This document shows positions 21,010-32,034 of a DNA stretch of 64,000 bases, in pieces. Below the pieces are notes generated by a model. It saw only the letters and a program-made list of their open reading frames with translations, was not told the origin of the DNA and ran no database searches. Both the position numbers and the translations under genes were made by a program. This stretch comes from Ischnura elegans (taxonomy: Eukaryota; Arthropoda; Insecta; Odonata; Coenagrionidae). Numbering within the stretch: the stretch's first letter is position 1; each line of letters starts with the position of its first letter. The stretch spans positions 56,871,585 to 56,935,584 of the forward strand of contig NC_060251.1 in the NCBI RefSeq assembly GCF_921293095.1. The letters run 5' to 3'.

Positions 21010-22300
21010 AGGTTAATTCATCTCAATTAGCTTTCTTAATGGATCCCTTAAACTTTGGCTTCTGTAACTGATTGTTGATAGTCCAACGTAAAACACTCGA
21101 GGATAAGTGCTCAATGAGTTTGCTGCAGGGTCTAAGGTTTTTTCAAGACAAAGAAGTTAGTAGAAAAATGTGATCAGATGATAACGCACCCTCTACCAAT
21201 CACATGTGAGATAGCTTGCACCTGCATGGCATTACTACGGGGGAGTGCGAAAACACGACCAGAACCATAAAAATAGAAAAATATATTCATATCACAGCAA
21301 TCAGTTCTTTTTTGGAAAATTATATGTATTAGGTTTAATTAAGCCGCGCTAAGTTATATAAATTATTATTTTATCTGTATAATTATCGAATTCAGACAGA
21401 TTTTTTAATTAATACACGCAGATATTTCATTGCCTGGTTATAATTACCCGGTGTGGTGTGCTATTCAATTTTATCCATTGCCACCATAAAAAAGTCCTAG
21501 TAACGCCACCGGCTAGCATCGTTTATAAAGGTCCAGAGATTGCCTATGCGAAGTCGTGCATAGATCATATGTGTCCCTCCGTTGATGAGCCGCAATAAAT
21601 ATGCGGAAATCGTTACCTCCTTCTACGTAATAACGTATCTAAATCTAACGTAAGTGGAATCAATATACGTGTGCAGGAATGGAAATGCACCGGCTGTTTA
21701 CTTGTATGGGAGTAATGTAATGTTTTTAATTTAATCTACGTGTAATATGCATGTTGATAGTTTTTAGCCTGAATTCAATGCCTGATATGTTCCCTGAAAC
21801 CTGGGTAGAGGTGAGGAAATCTCTTCAGTAAACCCTTTTAAATATTCGCCTATACATCAGTTGCTTAAATTTCACATTTGTAAACACTGAGAATTTTTTT
21901 TTATTTTAGAAGCAAGCGAATGTTAAATACGGTCCAATATTTTAAGATAATAGTGCAAGTATTAAGCTGGCAATTCGTTACGAAATTAGACCAAAAGAGC
22001 GGGAGTGATGAGTCCCCTTAAGCAAGCACGTAGCCAGGGAGGGTGCCATATTAGTACCCCACCAAATTTTTTCACCTTGTCCAAAAATATATAAATACCA
22101 CTTTGCGACCAACTGAAAACGAAGTTAGTTGGCTTAGAATCATTTTTATGATTCATTTATATGTATATGCATGCTTAATAAATTTGCGTAAATCTCTTAA
22201 TAAAGTAGTCTACTTATATATGGGATGGTTGGCTTCTATCACATTAAGCTAGCCCTCAACCCCCGACATATATTGATGGCTATACTCCTGGCCTTAACGC
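21010..22300. other. Spacer with P-type MITE relics
   Basis: GTAACGCCACCGG (about 21,500-21,512) and GCACGTAGCCAGGGAGG (about 22,027-22,043) resemble the terminal sequence of the hAT-type P MITEs, without a matching partner end. There is no gene. Confidence 0.35.
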
Positions 22301-22815
22301 GTTAAGTAGCATCTATGAATCGCGTGAGCTATCCGACAATCGATACCTACTCCTTTGGATCGCGTAATGGTCGGAAGGGCCGCTGGATACTTCCACCGCT
22401 TCCGGTAATGGCACACGATCTCTCTGAAAGGCAAGCTGCAGTCCAATGCCTCTCGCTGTAATCCTCCTCAACCTCTAACTCCGATTAATTTCTCCCTTTC
22501 TCAAGGATGCCCGCCTCTGTGATATATTTCATCAGAGTCCGCGCGCGGCTGAGGGCTTTATACAAAGGTGCCCTTGCTCGTAATCAAACGCGCTCGGTCG
22601 TCACGCCAACACTCGAGTCGACTTACCTCAAATCGACGAACCGTGTAAACCGTGTTATGTGTATACGTGTTCCACTCGTGAGTCGATGGAGGGGAACGGA
22701 GTCGTGTCACATCGTCGCGCACGATCAAAAACCCATGGCTAAGTTTCGTAAACCGGGTATCCACTCGAGACCAAAGCGAAGGTTCACACTTCCCCGCGAT
22801 GTCAAGAGCATTCGG
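22301..22815. promoter_or_regulatory. CpG-rich segment, possible promoter or exon
   Basis: It is rich in CpG (TCCGCGCGCGGCTGAGGG, ACATCGTCGCGCACGATC), with a TATA-like TTTATACAAAGG at about 22,557. Frames of 110 codons (plus, 22,507-22,839) and 92 codons (minus, 22,558-22,836) are open across it, as expected from GC-rich composition. Neither contains a recognisable domain. CTCGAGTCGACT and CACTCGTGAGTCGATGG are imperfect mutual repeats. The function is unknown. Confidence 0.25.
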
Positions 22816-23638
22816 ATACCCAAAATCCTTGTTCATTGACGAATTCGGTGCGAGAGACGAAATTCATGTCGTTTTCTTAAACATTTCGTAGTATAATCTT
22901 GCTACTGTACTTCATCGATTGACAGTCACGAAAAAATGGGCTTCCGTGTTCATTGATAAGTTTTTAGTTTAATTTCGTGAAATTTCGTTATGATGATATC
23001 AATGATAACTTGTTATATCCCAGCCAAAAAACCTTGTTTATTGAAATAGTCGGTGCGAGAGACGAAACGTATGTCATTTTTTTTTTAATTTCGTAGTATA
23101 ATCTTGTTATTGTAATTCATCGATTGACAGCCACAAAAAATGGGTTCCCATGTTCATTGAAAAGTTTCTAGCTTAATTTCGTGAAATTTCGTTAAGATGA
23201 TAGCTATAATAACTTTGTTATATCCCACCCAAAAATCCTCGTTTATAGAAGAAGTTGGTGCTAGTGACGATCTTGCATAATAATTTCGTAATATATTCGT
23301 TGTTACTGTACTTCATTGATTGATAGCCACAAAAAAATAGGCTATATTGTTGATTGAAAAGTTTCTGACTTAATTTCGTGAAATTTCGTTATGATGACAG
23401 CAATAATAACTTTGTAATACCCCACCCAAGAAGTCTAGTTTATTCAGGAAGTCGGTGCGAGTGACGAACTTGAGGTCATTTTTATAAAAGGTTCTTAAAA
23501 TGATGTTGTTGCGGTACTTCAACGACTTACAGGAAAAAAATTGGCTTCCTTGTTATTATGACCGTTTCTTTCTACCTACTTCGTCAAATTTCGTTATGCT
23601 GGCAGTGATAATAACTTTGTTTTATTCCACAAAGTTTT
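22816..23638 (+). repeat. ~205-bp tandem array, four units
   Basis: Units are anchored at CGGTGCGAGAGACGAA: 22,846; 23,051; 23,256 (diverged TGGTGCTAGTGACGA); and 23,453. The offsets are 205, 205 and 197 bp. Each unit then has a CATTT/AATTTCGTAGTATAATC block, TACTTCATCGATTGACAG-like sequence, TTAATTTCGTGAAATTTCGT and ATAATAACTTTGTTAT. The units diverge progressively, with the last the most degraded. It is a minisatellite or satellite remnant and is non-coding. Confidence 0.85.
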
Positions 23639-23644
23639 ATTAAC

Positions 23645-26180
23645 CAGCTTAAGACAATGAAAAAAAGTCTAACTGCTTGAATCTCCTATGAGTCTAAATT
23701 TTCCTAATCCTTAGGTTTAAATGAACTTTTTGGTTTTAAAATTATTTCTTTCCATCCTCATGCATTTCCTTGACCGATCACAACTACCCTTTCTATTTAC
23801 TCGCTTCCTCTCAACTTGCTTCTTCTGTTTCATCAATGTAATCTAATAATTGATTTTTCACCCACTCCCCATTCTCGGATCGGTTTGATATTTTGCGCCC
23901 ATGCTTGCTTCTGGTGACGGTAAAATATTCAAACAGACATTTAAAATTTCGTTGCATTTTGCTCTTATTTACTAACTTATTAACTAATGGGGGAAAATAT
24001 GTTTAATAAAAAAAAGAAAATATATATATTTAGTAATAAATTTTTGTCCTGAGTTTCTTTGAAGGGCTCTAGTTTAATCTATTACACGACTCACCACTAA
24101 AAAGTACACAGTAGAAACAGAATAAAAATTATTGCGTTTTTTTCATCGATTGAATCTTGTAATTGATTTTTAGCCTTCCTTTATATTTCGGATCGGCTTC
24201 AAATTTTTCCCGCATCCTTTTTCCTTATGGCAATACGATATTCAATAACCTGACGTTCGAAATTTTGTTTTGTTGCGCTCTAATAAATGAACTAAATTTA
24301 ATTATGGGAAAATAGCTTTAAATTTTCACAATAGATGGTGGTAGTTATAAATTTTATTCAGCAGATGTAGTTTTAATCGATTACGTGACTCACCTGTGAA
24401 AATAAGGAAGTAATATAAGATTTAAAAACACGTTCTTTAAGAAAACTGCAAAAAAAATTGATAAAATTAAAAAAAAACTATTCCTCAATCCGAGAAAAAA
24501 GCGTGGGAGGTTAATATTGCGCGACAATCCTTAATAATCTATTAGACTCGTTTACGCTGAGAATAAACTTAACCAGCACTCACGTGTTATTCATTTTATC
24601 TTTTTATTTTTATTGCAAATTGTACTGCTGTTGGAATAAGCGTGTTTTTTTAGATCTTTCTTGTTATATTTTCATTTTAATCTTGACATTTAATGGCTAT
24701 TCTTCTTCCTCATTACAATACTATGTCAAATCAGCGGCACCCCTCAACTTAGATAACCATTCAGTTCTCTACTCTCTTTCATTTAGACCCCTCCCCAAGT
24801 GAACTTGTATATGTGACCATTACTCCCAAAAATGTGGATTCACCCTTTACGATCACGCGGTTATCTAACTCCCTGATCGGGTCACAATGCGTTATTATGC
24901 AGAAAAATGTCCTATATAAACTGAAAAATTATGCACGAGTATTCTGTCTACAATATTGAATAATTAATATTTTATCATATGCACAATGGTATTACTTTCG
25001 AAATTCGTAGTTACGAATCAGTTTTAATTCCTTGGGACTTTTAAGCAAATCCAGCTGAAGTTTAGATATTAACATTTCATGAAAGGCGAGTAAAAAATAT
25101 ATTCGAAGGGAATGAACGCGGTCAAGACTGGAAGCTTTTCGCGCCCGGCTAGATCAGTATAAATGATGTGTTTGACATCGTGAATGATATCGGGCATAAA
25201 TTCATCCGGATGACCTCCTGACTCCGTGGAAGACGCTGAGGGAGACTTGATAAACGACGGAGATCATCTTCCGGAGTTTTCGTCGGCCGCGTTCGGGTCG
25301 CCTTTCGAAAAACACTCACCACAATGTATCTTCCGAAGGGAATTCGAAATGAGTTTCATTTCCACTTTAAAAGAACTCGTTGTGCCAAATTCATTCACGC
25401 TGAAGGGTGTGATGCATGTACTTTGAATGACCGACGTCACTTTCATACGTGATTTTACATACGTTTCCATTCTTTTTTATGCCTTTCATTTTCTGAAGTT
25501 CATTTTTTGTTTGCAGTATATGCTTTTTGATTTTTTAATTGTTTTGGTAATTTAACTGTTTTGTTTTGAGTTGGCGCTTTGATTACTGAGAGAAAAACAA
25601 GGGATTTTTGTGGAAGAAGCCGTATTGATATGTAAGGGATATAGAAAGATAAAATAGTTTCAAGCGATATTGAAGTTTTTTTTTCTTTTTTATAAATCTC
25701 TTTGATGCATTAGGTGTCATATCAAAATTGAACACGTTGCGGTGTCATCCAGAATGGTGACATTACCTACAGCGATTCTCTTTCATTAAAAGTGGTCGAC
25801 GTCATTTAAGTCAGACATCGTGTGCGTTAGTATGCACCATCGCGCAATGACTGCCATTTCAAGTTTACTCTGTGTGCGGAAAATATTTAACGATTTTTTT
25901 CGCATCTTTGTTGGGCGGTAAAATTTCCGCCCGTAAAATTCACACTTCAGATTATCCTCTGTAGTAAAGTTTATTGCTAAAAATAGCATGTTGAAATCGT
26001 ATAAACTGTCAATGATGAGTAAATAATAACTGAAAAAAGCAAGATTAGAAGAAGCCATTACTTAAAACTCAACTCTTTTAGTATCGGTTGTGTTTCCCTC
26101 TACTTTTACTGCTCAATACCTCTCTTGTAGTTCGCCTCAGTTCGACCACATGATTCCCACCGTTGGTAATTGCATTCTAT
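23645..26180. other. Unassigned spacer
   Basis: AT-rich. Two related stretches with CTCACC/ACTCACC, GTTTTAATCGATTACGTGAC-like and TTTAATCTATTACACGACT sequence (about 24,075 and 24,368) suggest an old duplication. A 66-codon frame (25,226-25,426) begins MEDAEGDLINDGDHLPEFSS and lies in a GC-richer patch, but it has no splice-like edges or known domain. Confidence 0.35.
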
Positions 26181-26183
26181 TTC

Positions 26184-26517
26184 GCATTTTATAATATTTC
26201 TTGGAGTTTAGGTCAATGTAAAACAAGTCATAGCCAACGTTTCGATTTATTTAAAATCATCCTCAGGGCTATGAAAGAGAAAACATTAACTATATAAAAT
26301 ACAAAGATGACAACAATATACAATATTTTACAAAAAAATGTTAAAAAACGCGATCGTAACATTTTTATGTAAAAATATTGTATATCGTTGTCATTTTTGT
26401 ATTTTATATTGTTCATGTTTTCTCTTTCATTGCCATGAGGATGATTTTAAATAAATCGAAACGTTGGCTATAACTTGTTTTACATTGACCTAAACTCCAA
26501 GAAATATTATAAAATGC
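26184..26517. mobile_element. Foldback element M (complete, ~160-bp arms)
   Basis: The 334-bp element starts GCATTTTATAATATTTCTTG and ends in its complement. The arms mirror each other almost throughout (26,184-26,342 against 26,360-26,517), with a short unpaired centre near 26,350. The 62-codon frame inside it has no significance. On the minus strand of the left arm, 26,229-26,273 arranges CATAGCC, CTGAGGA, a GATTT/AAATC hairpin, GAAAC, GTT and GGCTATG, which is the order of a hammerhead ribozyme core. Similar elements are known as derivatives of Penelope-like or LINE retroelements, but no protein is encoded here to assign it. Confidence 0.75.
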
Positions 26518-26519
26518 AT

Positions 26520-27215
26520 TAAACAAGGTCAAGAATAGAAGAGGAAAAAATTAATAATAATAATTATTCTATTTCGCTTTACCTTCGTGTTGCGCTTTGT
26601 TTAATCCTGTAATTTCTTTCAAAAATATTTATTGTGCCTCAGACTGATACACGATGTCCTTCGTTTAGTAGGTTTTTTATTTGAGCCTTTTTAGACTCTG
26701 ACATTTTCCACATTACATCTTCATTTATCCCGTTAAAGTTAAGAATTTACCTTCAACTCTTAATTTACAGCGCAGGAATACACGTAGTATGAACTCATTA
26801 ATCGGATCACGTATTAAATTCAAAGGGAAAATGGTAAGTATTCCGTGGTATGAAAGTTTCAGGCGCCCCAAAATGTGAAAATAAAAAGTGAAGAAAAACT
26901 CATGAAAACTAAAACGTAACTTGTTCAGATTAATGTTGAAATAATAAAACAGGAAAACAACGGCTTTTCAAAGAACCTTTGGGGCATTTTAGGATCATAG
27001 GGGATAACTTTTTACTGCATTGAATGCCGGTCGGACCTTTGCTAACATTTTGTTAAAACAAGAAATGTGTTTCATCTCTCCGATTTTTTTGTGAAGACGT
27101 GGTGAATACCTTCAAAGGTCGCGAGAAAAAAATACTTAAAATAACGGTCTCCGTCGCACTTACAGTTATTTTTCATTTCTTCATACTCAGGCAAAATGTC
27201 CATCATATCTATTTG
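26520..27215. other. Unassigned spacer
   Basis: There is no gene or recognised repeat beyond a short AAT-rich run at about 26,551-26,567. Confidence 0.3.
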
Positions 27216-27220
27216 TTTGG

Positions 27221-27420
27221 GGAGCATGGTAGCGTAGCGGCTGCTGTTATAGGGATCCCGGTTTCAAAACCCGCGTGAAACCTGAAACTACCAAACAAAA
27301 TACAAGGTCGAGGTGGCCCACCCTTACCCTAAATGTGTGAAGTACACACACCTGTGGCCTAGTCCGGGCTGAGTTCTACCCTCACCTAACCCGAACCAAC
27401 CTTCAGGTTGAGTCACTGCA
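27221..27420 (+). repeat. SINE-B copy 2
   Basis: The head has CATGGTAGCGTAGCGGCTG (A-box region) and CCCGGTTTCAAAACCCG (B-box region). The body matches copy 1: CCTGTGGCCTAGTCCGGG, GAGTTCTACCCTCACCTAA and CTTCAGGTTGAGTCA. Confidence 0.65.
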
Positions 27421-27424
27421 GGAA

Positions 27425-27890
27425 TGGTTTTTTTAATTCGATGGGAAAGTTGGGATACTAAATTAGCTTCACAATTTATCGTATTAAAATGAACGCGACT
27501 GCTTGGAAATTCGAACGAAATGAATTTGTGGAATTTTAGAAAAATTTATTCTGCATAATTAACTTTCTAAATCAACCCCTTTGATTTTATGGTTGCTGTT
27601 AATCGTTGATGGAAGTCCAACTTACAACGATCTCGTTGTTGTTCCTTTCGTCTATCAATGAGTTCCATCCCTCTTTAATAAGAGGAAACGTCGTAGAAAC
27701 TGATGATTGGCCGGCTTCTCGAGAGAATGATTGCCTGGGAACGGCACTAGAAGTATATAGAAAACAGGAAACGCTCATCATCAGATGACATGGAATTAAG
27801 TGCCTTCGACGAGCGATAGAGCCGCTCAAAACAGGTTTTCGTGAGGATGTAAGACCCAACTTTCGTTTGAAAAGAAGGATACCTCCTTGT
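27425..27890. other. Unassigned spacer
   Basis: A 135-codon minus-strand frame (27,599-28,006) crosses this stretch and runs into MITE J3. I find no domain, and the overlap with a repeat argues against a gene. Confidence 0.3.
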
Positions 27891-27895
27891 GATGG

Positions 27896-28012
27896 AGAAA
27901 TATCGGTCGAAATCGATTTTATGAGCAATCGATTTTTAATCGAAATCAATAGCACGCTTTTTTTCATCAAAAAATCGAAATTTGAACCAAAATATCGATT
28001 TTTCAAACAAAT
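27896..28012 (-). repeat. Foldback J3 (terminal fragment)
   Basis: On the minus strand this matches the right end of J2: AAAATCGATTGCTC-type sequence, ATCGATTTCGACCGATATTT and CTCCATCAC. It is one arm of the AT-rich, ATCGAT-repeating J family. Confidence 0.5.
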
Positions 28013-28178
28013 TCACGGGCATTAAAAATAAGTTTGTACGAAAATGTGGTTATTATTTATTCGAAAAACACAAAAAATACACGTTTGAGTAGTAGGAAAA
28101 AATCCACACAGAGTATATTATTGAATTATTAGGAGTAAAAATTTACTGGTTAATATTAAAGTTTTGGGATCATTCTCT

Positions 28179-28537
28179 ACTCCCTTTCATTATATCTAAA
28201 AATCCTATTCTCTTCCTTCCTCTCCCTCGTTTACCCAAAATTCTACCCTCTAACGCTGTTTTCAATATCCCCTCCCTGTTACGTACTCCCTCCATCCATA
28301 CCTTCTGTTACCTCTGTATCACATCTAGAAGCTGCCTCTCCTGACCCACCATGTCCAACACTTCATCGATCCTCTTTCTCTCCCTCCACGTCAATTTCTC
28401 CATTCTTCTTCGTATCTTGAACGCCTCCAGCCTTCTCTCATCCTCCTTCCTAAATGTTCACGTTTCCACACCGTAAAGCGCTACACTCCAGATCAGACTC
28501 TAAACTAGGTAAGCTTTTCTTTAAACGTATAAAATTG
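28179..28537 (-). pseudogene. LINE-D 3' fragment
   Basis: The minus-strand sequence follows the family order (GGATTTTTAGATATAATGAA, GGGAGGATATTGAAAACAG, the RQLLD-coding region, the AATGGAGAAATTGACGTGGA region), aligned with the copies at 3509-4007 and 6957-7453. The frame is broken. It is truncated at both ends. Confidence 0.7.
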
Positions 28538-28585
28538 TTTTAGGCTTGACTTGAAGGAAGTTTGATTTATCCATGATAAAAACTA

Positions 28586-28721
28586 CAAATGGTGATTCCC
28601 ACACTCCACAACTCAAAAACCGACCATGGCTTCAACAAATTAAATTTTTGAAAATGAGACAATGTGTTGAAACCGTAGTCAGTAGTTGAGTTGTGAATTA
28701 AATTGTGGAAATTACCATTTT
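28586..28721. mobile_element. Short foldback N1
   Basis: The left arm CAAATGGTGATTCCCACACT pairs with the right arm, which complemented reads AAATGGTAATTTCCACAATT. Internal ACAACTCAAAAACCGACC and CAACTCAACTACTGACTACG also correspond. It is about 136 bp long and non-coding. A single arm recurs at 49,504-49,562. Confidence 0.55.
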
Positions 28722-28724
28722 ATT

Positions 28725-29136
28725 CTTTTTCTTTAAACTCTTGCATAAAAATCCCCTCCTAAGCTCCTTCCTCATAGTGCTTCAGTTAGCATTTTCTATA
28801 ATAACTTTTTTAAATATCCTCCAAAGGTAGGACGTCTAGTCTTTCTTTTTTTTATACAATTACAAAATAAAACCGTGAACGGCAGGTTGTTTTCCGTTTA
28901 AAATAATCTTATCCAAATACCTCATTTTCCACTGATATGTGAGATCGAGCCCAAATTGGGCCGAGAGAATCTTACTTTTGAGTTTCGCGGACCGGAAATG
29001 TTCATCGGCAGAATATTAAATGGATATCCGAAAAGCTTGTATTTTACTGAAGGTCAACGTTCCCAGTTAGCTGGCAGCGATTGAGCAGCGACGCATTGAA
29101 TTTCATTTGGGATCCTTGATAAAATTTGGAATCCTT
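28725..29136. other. Unassigned spacer
   Basis: I see no gene or repeat. Confidence 0.3.
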
Positions 29137-29209
29137 GAAAAATCTATAAAAACCACCGTAAAATTGTTCGAGGTTTACTGTTCATGGTTGAGGTAGAATC
29201 TCGCCACTA
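29137..29209 (+). repeat. 73-bp near-identical repeat, copy 1
   Basis: It matches 31,959-32,031 at 71 of 73 positions, while the flanking DNA is unrelated. It ends GGTAGAATCTCGCCACTA, resembling the D-arm to anticodon-arm part of tRNA-Gly (GTGGTAGAATxCTCGCC). Confidence 0.7.
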
Positions 29210-29813
29210 GAGTTCCTATCCTAGAGTTTCAATAAGGGAATTTAAAGAAAAGCACCTTAATGCTAGTTTTGAATTTTAGGTTTGCTTATAACTTGCACAA
29301 GCCAAAAAAGAGTGTAACGGAGCTTGTGAATGTATCAAATTCCGCTTCGCCTCCATTTGCAAAAGTTTACAAATTTATAGGATTACGAGAATAAAAAAAT
29401 ACTTATACTGGCAATGGCATTGTGGATCTTTGGCTTGAGAGCACATTCATTATCACTCTTGTATCTTATACAAGAAATTATTAGTTAGCAAAATTAAATG
29501 TAAACTTGTTTTGAATATATTGAAACCATAAACTGAGATGAATACATATCGCAACCAATTATCTGCGAAACCATGATGCATACCTACTTGTTAATTTTTC
29601 TGAGCAAATTATTTGATAGTCAAGATGTAATAAAACAGCTAAAACTAAAAACCTAAATTATCAGAGGAAAAGCTCTTTATATGTCTTGGTTTTTGCGGTG
29701 TATTTTAATATTATGGGCGAAATGAATTTTTGATTCTCTCCTTTATTGAATATACATTCCCTTTCATGTGATAATAGTCTTTAAAATACCGTGATTTGTC
29801 AAGTTTAAAAAAA

Positions 29814-30008
29814 ATGGACTCTATTGAGAGGTTTGATGTATTTGAAAATGTAAATCCTAAGGAAATAGTACGACTCCATAATTCCCCAGGAGAAAAGGAA
29901 GCGCTGCATATTACTTACGAGCAAACATTGGCAAATAATTTACGTAGAGAAAGGCTTGCTGAGATTTATAATGGCTACCCCTATGACCTGGAGTTTGGTG
30001 CGATATGA
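29814..30008 (+). CDS. Small hypothetical ORF (65 codons)
   Basis: The ATG at 29,814 sits in AAAAAAAATGG, an excellent insect start context. The translation is hydrophilic and balanced: MDSIERFDVFENVN, KEIVRLHNSPGEKEALHIT, EQTLANNLRRERLAEIYNG, ending YDLEFGAI and a TGA. Composition and codon use look more protein-like than the other short frames of this window. No family is recognised. Alternatives are a first exon, a fragment of a captured gene, or chance. An in-frame ATG lies 18 bases upstream. Confidence 0.25.
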   Translation: MDSIERFDVFENVNPKEIVRLHNSPGEKEALHITYEQTLANNLRRERLAEIYNGYPYDLEFGAI

Positions 30009-30470
30009 GCAATGAACGGATGAGTACTAGTTAGACGGGGACTTATATCACTGTGAATTTTGAAGCGATCATCTTTCGTCCCTCTTCTGCCGTAAGTGAT
30101 TCGAATTTGGCCGTCTGATTTTTTATGGTCACATGTAGTGATTAGTTAATTCCATGAAAACTGCGACTTTTTTTCGATTGAGACTTTCTCTTAACTGACT
30201 GAAATCTTGCCGTTATCGTACCTGATCTCCTTCATACTTGTGTTTGTGAGGGTGCTTTTAAGGTGAGGCGAAAGAAGACGCATAAGAATCTTCGCTTGCC
30301 TTGTGCTCCTTTAGCCTCATATGATGCAAAAAAAATGTCACTCCTTCAAGTGATTCTTGAGTTCATTTCATCGCATAGCGCTCAAATTGTCCATGCCAAT
30401 TATTCAGGTGCGGTAGTTGATGCATGAAATTGATCGCATTTTATACCTGCTGGAGCTCTCATGCCGTTTG

Positions 30471-30525
30471 TTGGTAACATGAACATGATTCTATTTCCTG
30501 TTGGTAACATGAACATGATTCTATC
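30471..30525 (+). repeat. 30-bp tandem duplication
   Basis: TTGGTAACATGAACATGATT followed by CTAT occurs at 30,471 and again at 30,501. Confidence 0.8.
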
Positions 30526-31290
30526 AACCAACACTAGCGTTTTGATTGGGTTTTTTCGTTTAAGTATGTGTTTCCATTTTTTCGGCATTTCCGTTACAAA
30601 TTGCATGCTTAGGGTTAGCAGAGAAAATCAGAAACGATTAATTTTGAATTGCAGTGTGCACGGTAAAAAGAATGCAATGAAATAATAAATATCATTAATT
30701 CATGACTTTTGCGTGGTCGCTCTGTAGACAGAAGTTTTTAAAAATTGCTATTTGATAAAAATTATCACCGTGTTTTATTACGCCAACGCGTTAAAAATGA
30801 ATAATCTTACTGTTTACTTTGAAATACAACGATGTGGAAAAAATTTTCCGAATGGTTTGCACATAATGATACTTATGGAGAAAGGATGAATGAAGGAGCT
30901 AATTTCGCCGATCAATTTTGGTCAGATATTTTCCGAATAATTTCTTCATTATTCATCAGCTTGGAAAGCTAAATTTCCAATTTGCCGTCCAGTATTAGTG
31001 ATGCATTTTCAGGAAATATAGCTATTTCTCCCCATTTATCTACGCTCCAATAGTCATGAAGAAATCTCTGTCGACGAATGAGATAATAATTTTCATGGCT
31101 TACGCAACTAGCAATGCTCAATTAGACATTATTACTGCTTTCAATTTTAGCATTAATTTATCGCCACCCGAGCGGAAAAATTTCCGCTCCTTGCCAAAGG
31201 TTAACACGTACCCGTCTACGTATCTCGGCTTCATATCGAATTTCTTCGCTCACGATGTCTTAATTTATTATTTCAAAGATTGCGTTATGT
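30526..31290. other. Unassigned spacer
   Basis: A 92-codon frame (31,056-31,334) runs into the tandem duplication at 31,293 and has no domain. Confidence 0.3.
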
Positions 31291-31292
31291 CC

Positions 31293-31447
31293 AATTCAAT
31301 ATTTCGAATTTACGTGTGTAAACACTATGCATAAATATGAGATACCAGTATTTTTCAATTTAAGTAAGTAATTCAATATTTCGAATTTACCTGTGAAAAC
31401 ACTATGTATAAATTTGAGATACCAGTATTTTTCAGTTTAAGTAAGTA
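31293..31447 (+). repeat. 77-bp tandem duplication
   Basis: AATTCAATATTTCGAATTTA occurs at 31,293 and 31,370. Each unit continues through AAACACTATG, GAGATACCAGTATTTTTCA and TTTAAGTAAGTA with few differences. Confidence 0.85.
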
Positions 31448-31958
31448 AAATATACCCAACTTTATTTCAATTAATTATTTTGATTTACGACAGAAATAAG
31501 TTTTTTTAAATCTTGGTTTCCAATGCATTACAAACGTTGAATAAGTGATCAGTAGAAAATCTCTGGGCTAATATTGTGTAACCAAATTACAATTAGCTTA
31601 AATCTAGCAGCTTCGGTGAACAATGTTGATCTTAGGTAGTTAATTAAGATCTTTTTCTATGAATTTTTAAGTAAAGATCCAGAGTACATACCCAAAGATT
31701 AAAAAATGGATTTGTCTTTTCCCTTAAAAAAACTTCGAGTAAATTAATGGGGATGAGTGCTGATATTTTTCAGGATCGGAATATTTACTAAACAGTTTTT
31801 TAAGGAGTATAGAATTCCTCTAAAAATAAATGATAGGCATTCAGAAAAAACAATTACATTTTCCTTGTGGTTTAACCATTCTCGTATTTGGCGCCATAAT
31901 TATTATTACTATCGATTCCATGATTAATTAAAAAAATGAGTTTTTCAAAAACTGAAGA

Positions 31959-32031
31959 GAAAAATCTATAAAAACCACCGTAAAATTGTTCGAGGTTTAC
32001 TGTTCATGATTGTGGTAGAATCTCGCCACTA
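31959..32031 (+). repeat. 73-bp near-identical repeat, copy 2
   Basis: This is the partner of 29,137-29,209, with 2 differences in 73 bases. It carries GTGGTAGAATCTCGCCACT at its right end. Confidence 0.7.
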
Positions 32032-32034
32032 AAA

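Noticed and set aside
22558..22836. 92-codon minus-strand ORF opposite a 110-codon plus ORF
   Set aside because: There is no recognisable domain on either strand; mutual overlap in a CpG-rich segment makes both unreliable.
22816..23638. CRISPR-like array
   Set aside because: Units of about 205 bp diverge throughout, with no short conserved repeats separated by unique spacers; the window is also eukaryotic.
26228..26416. 62-codon minus-strand ORF
   Set aside because: It is contained in the palindromic arms of element M and is not protein-like.
27599..28006. 135-codon minus-strand ORF
   Set aside because: It starts in foldback J3 and continues into unique DNA without a domain; the start would be inside a repeat.
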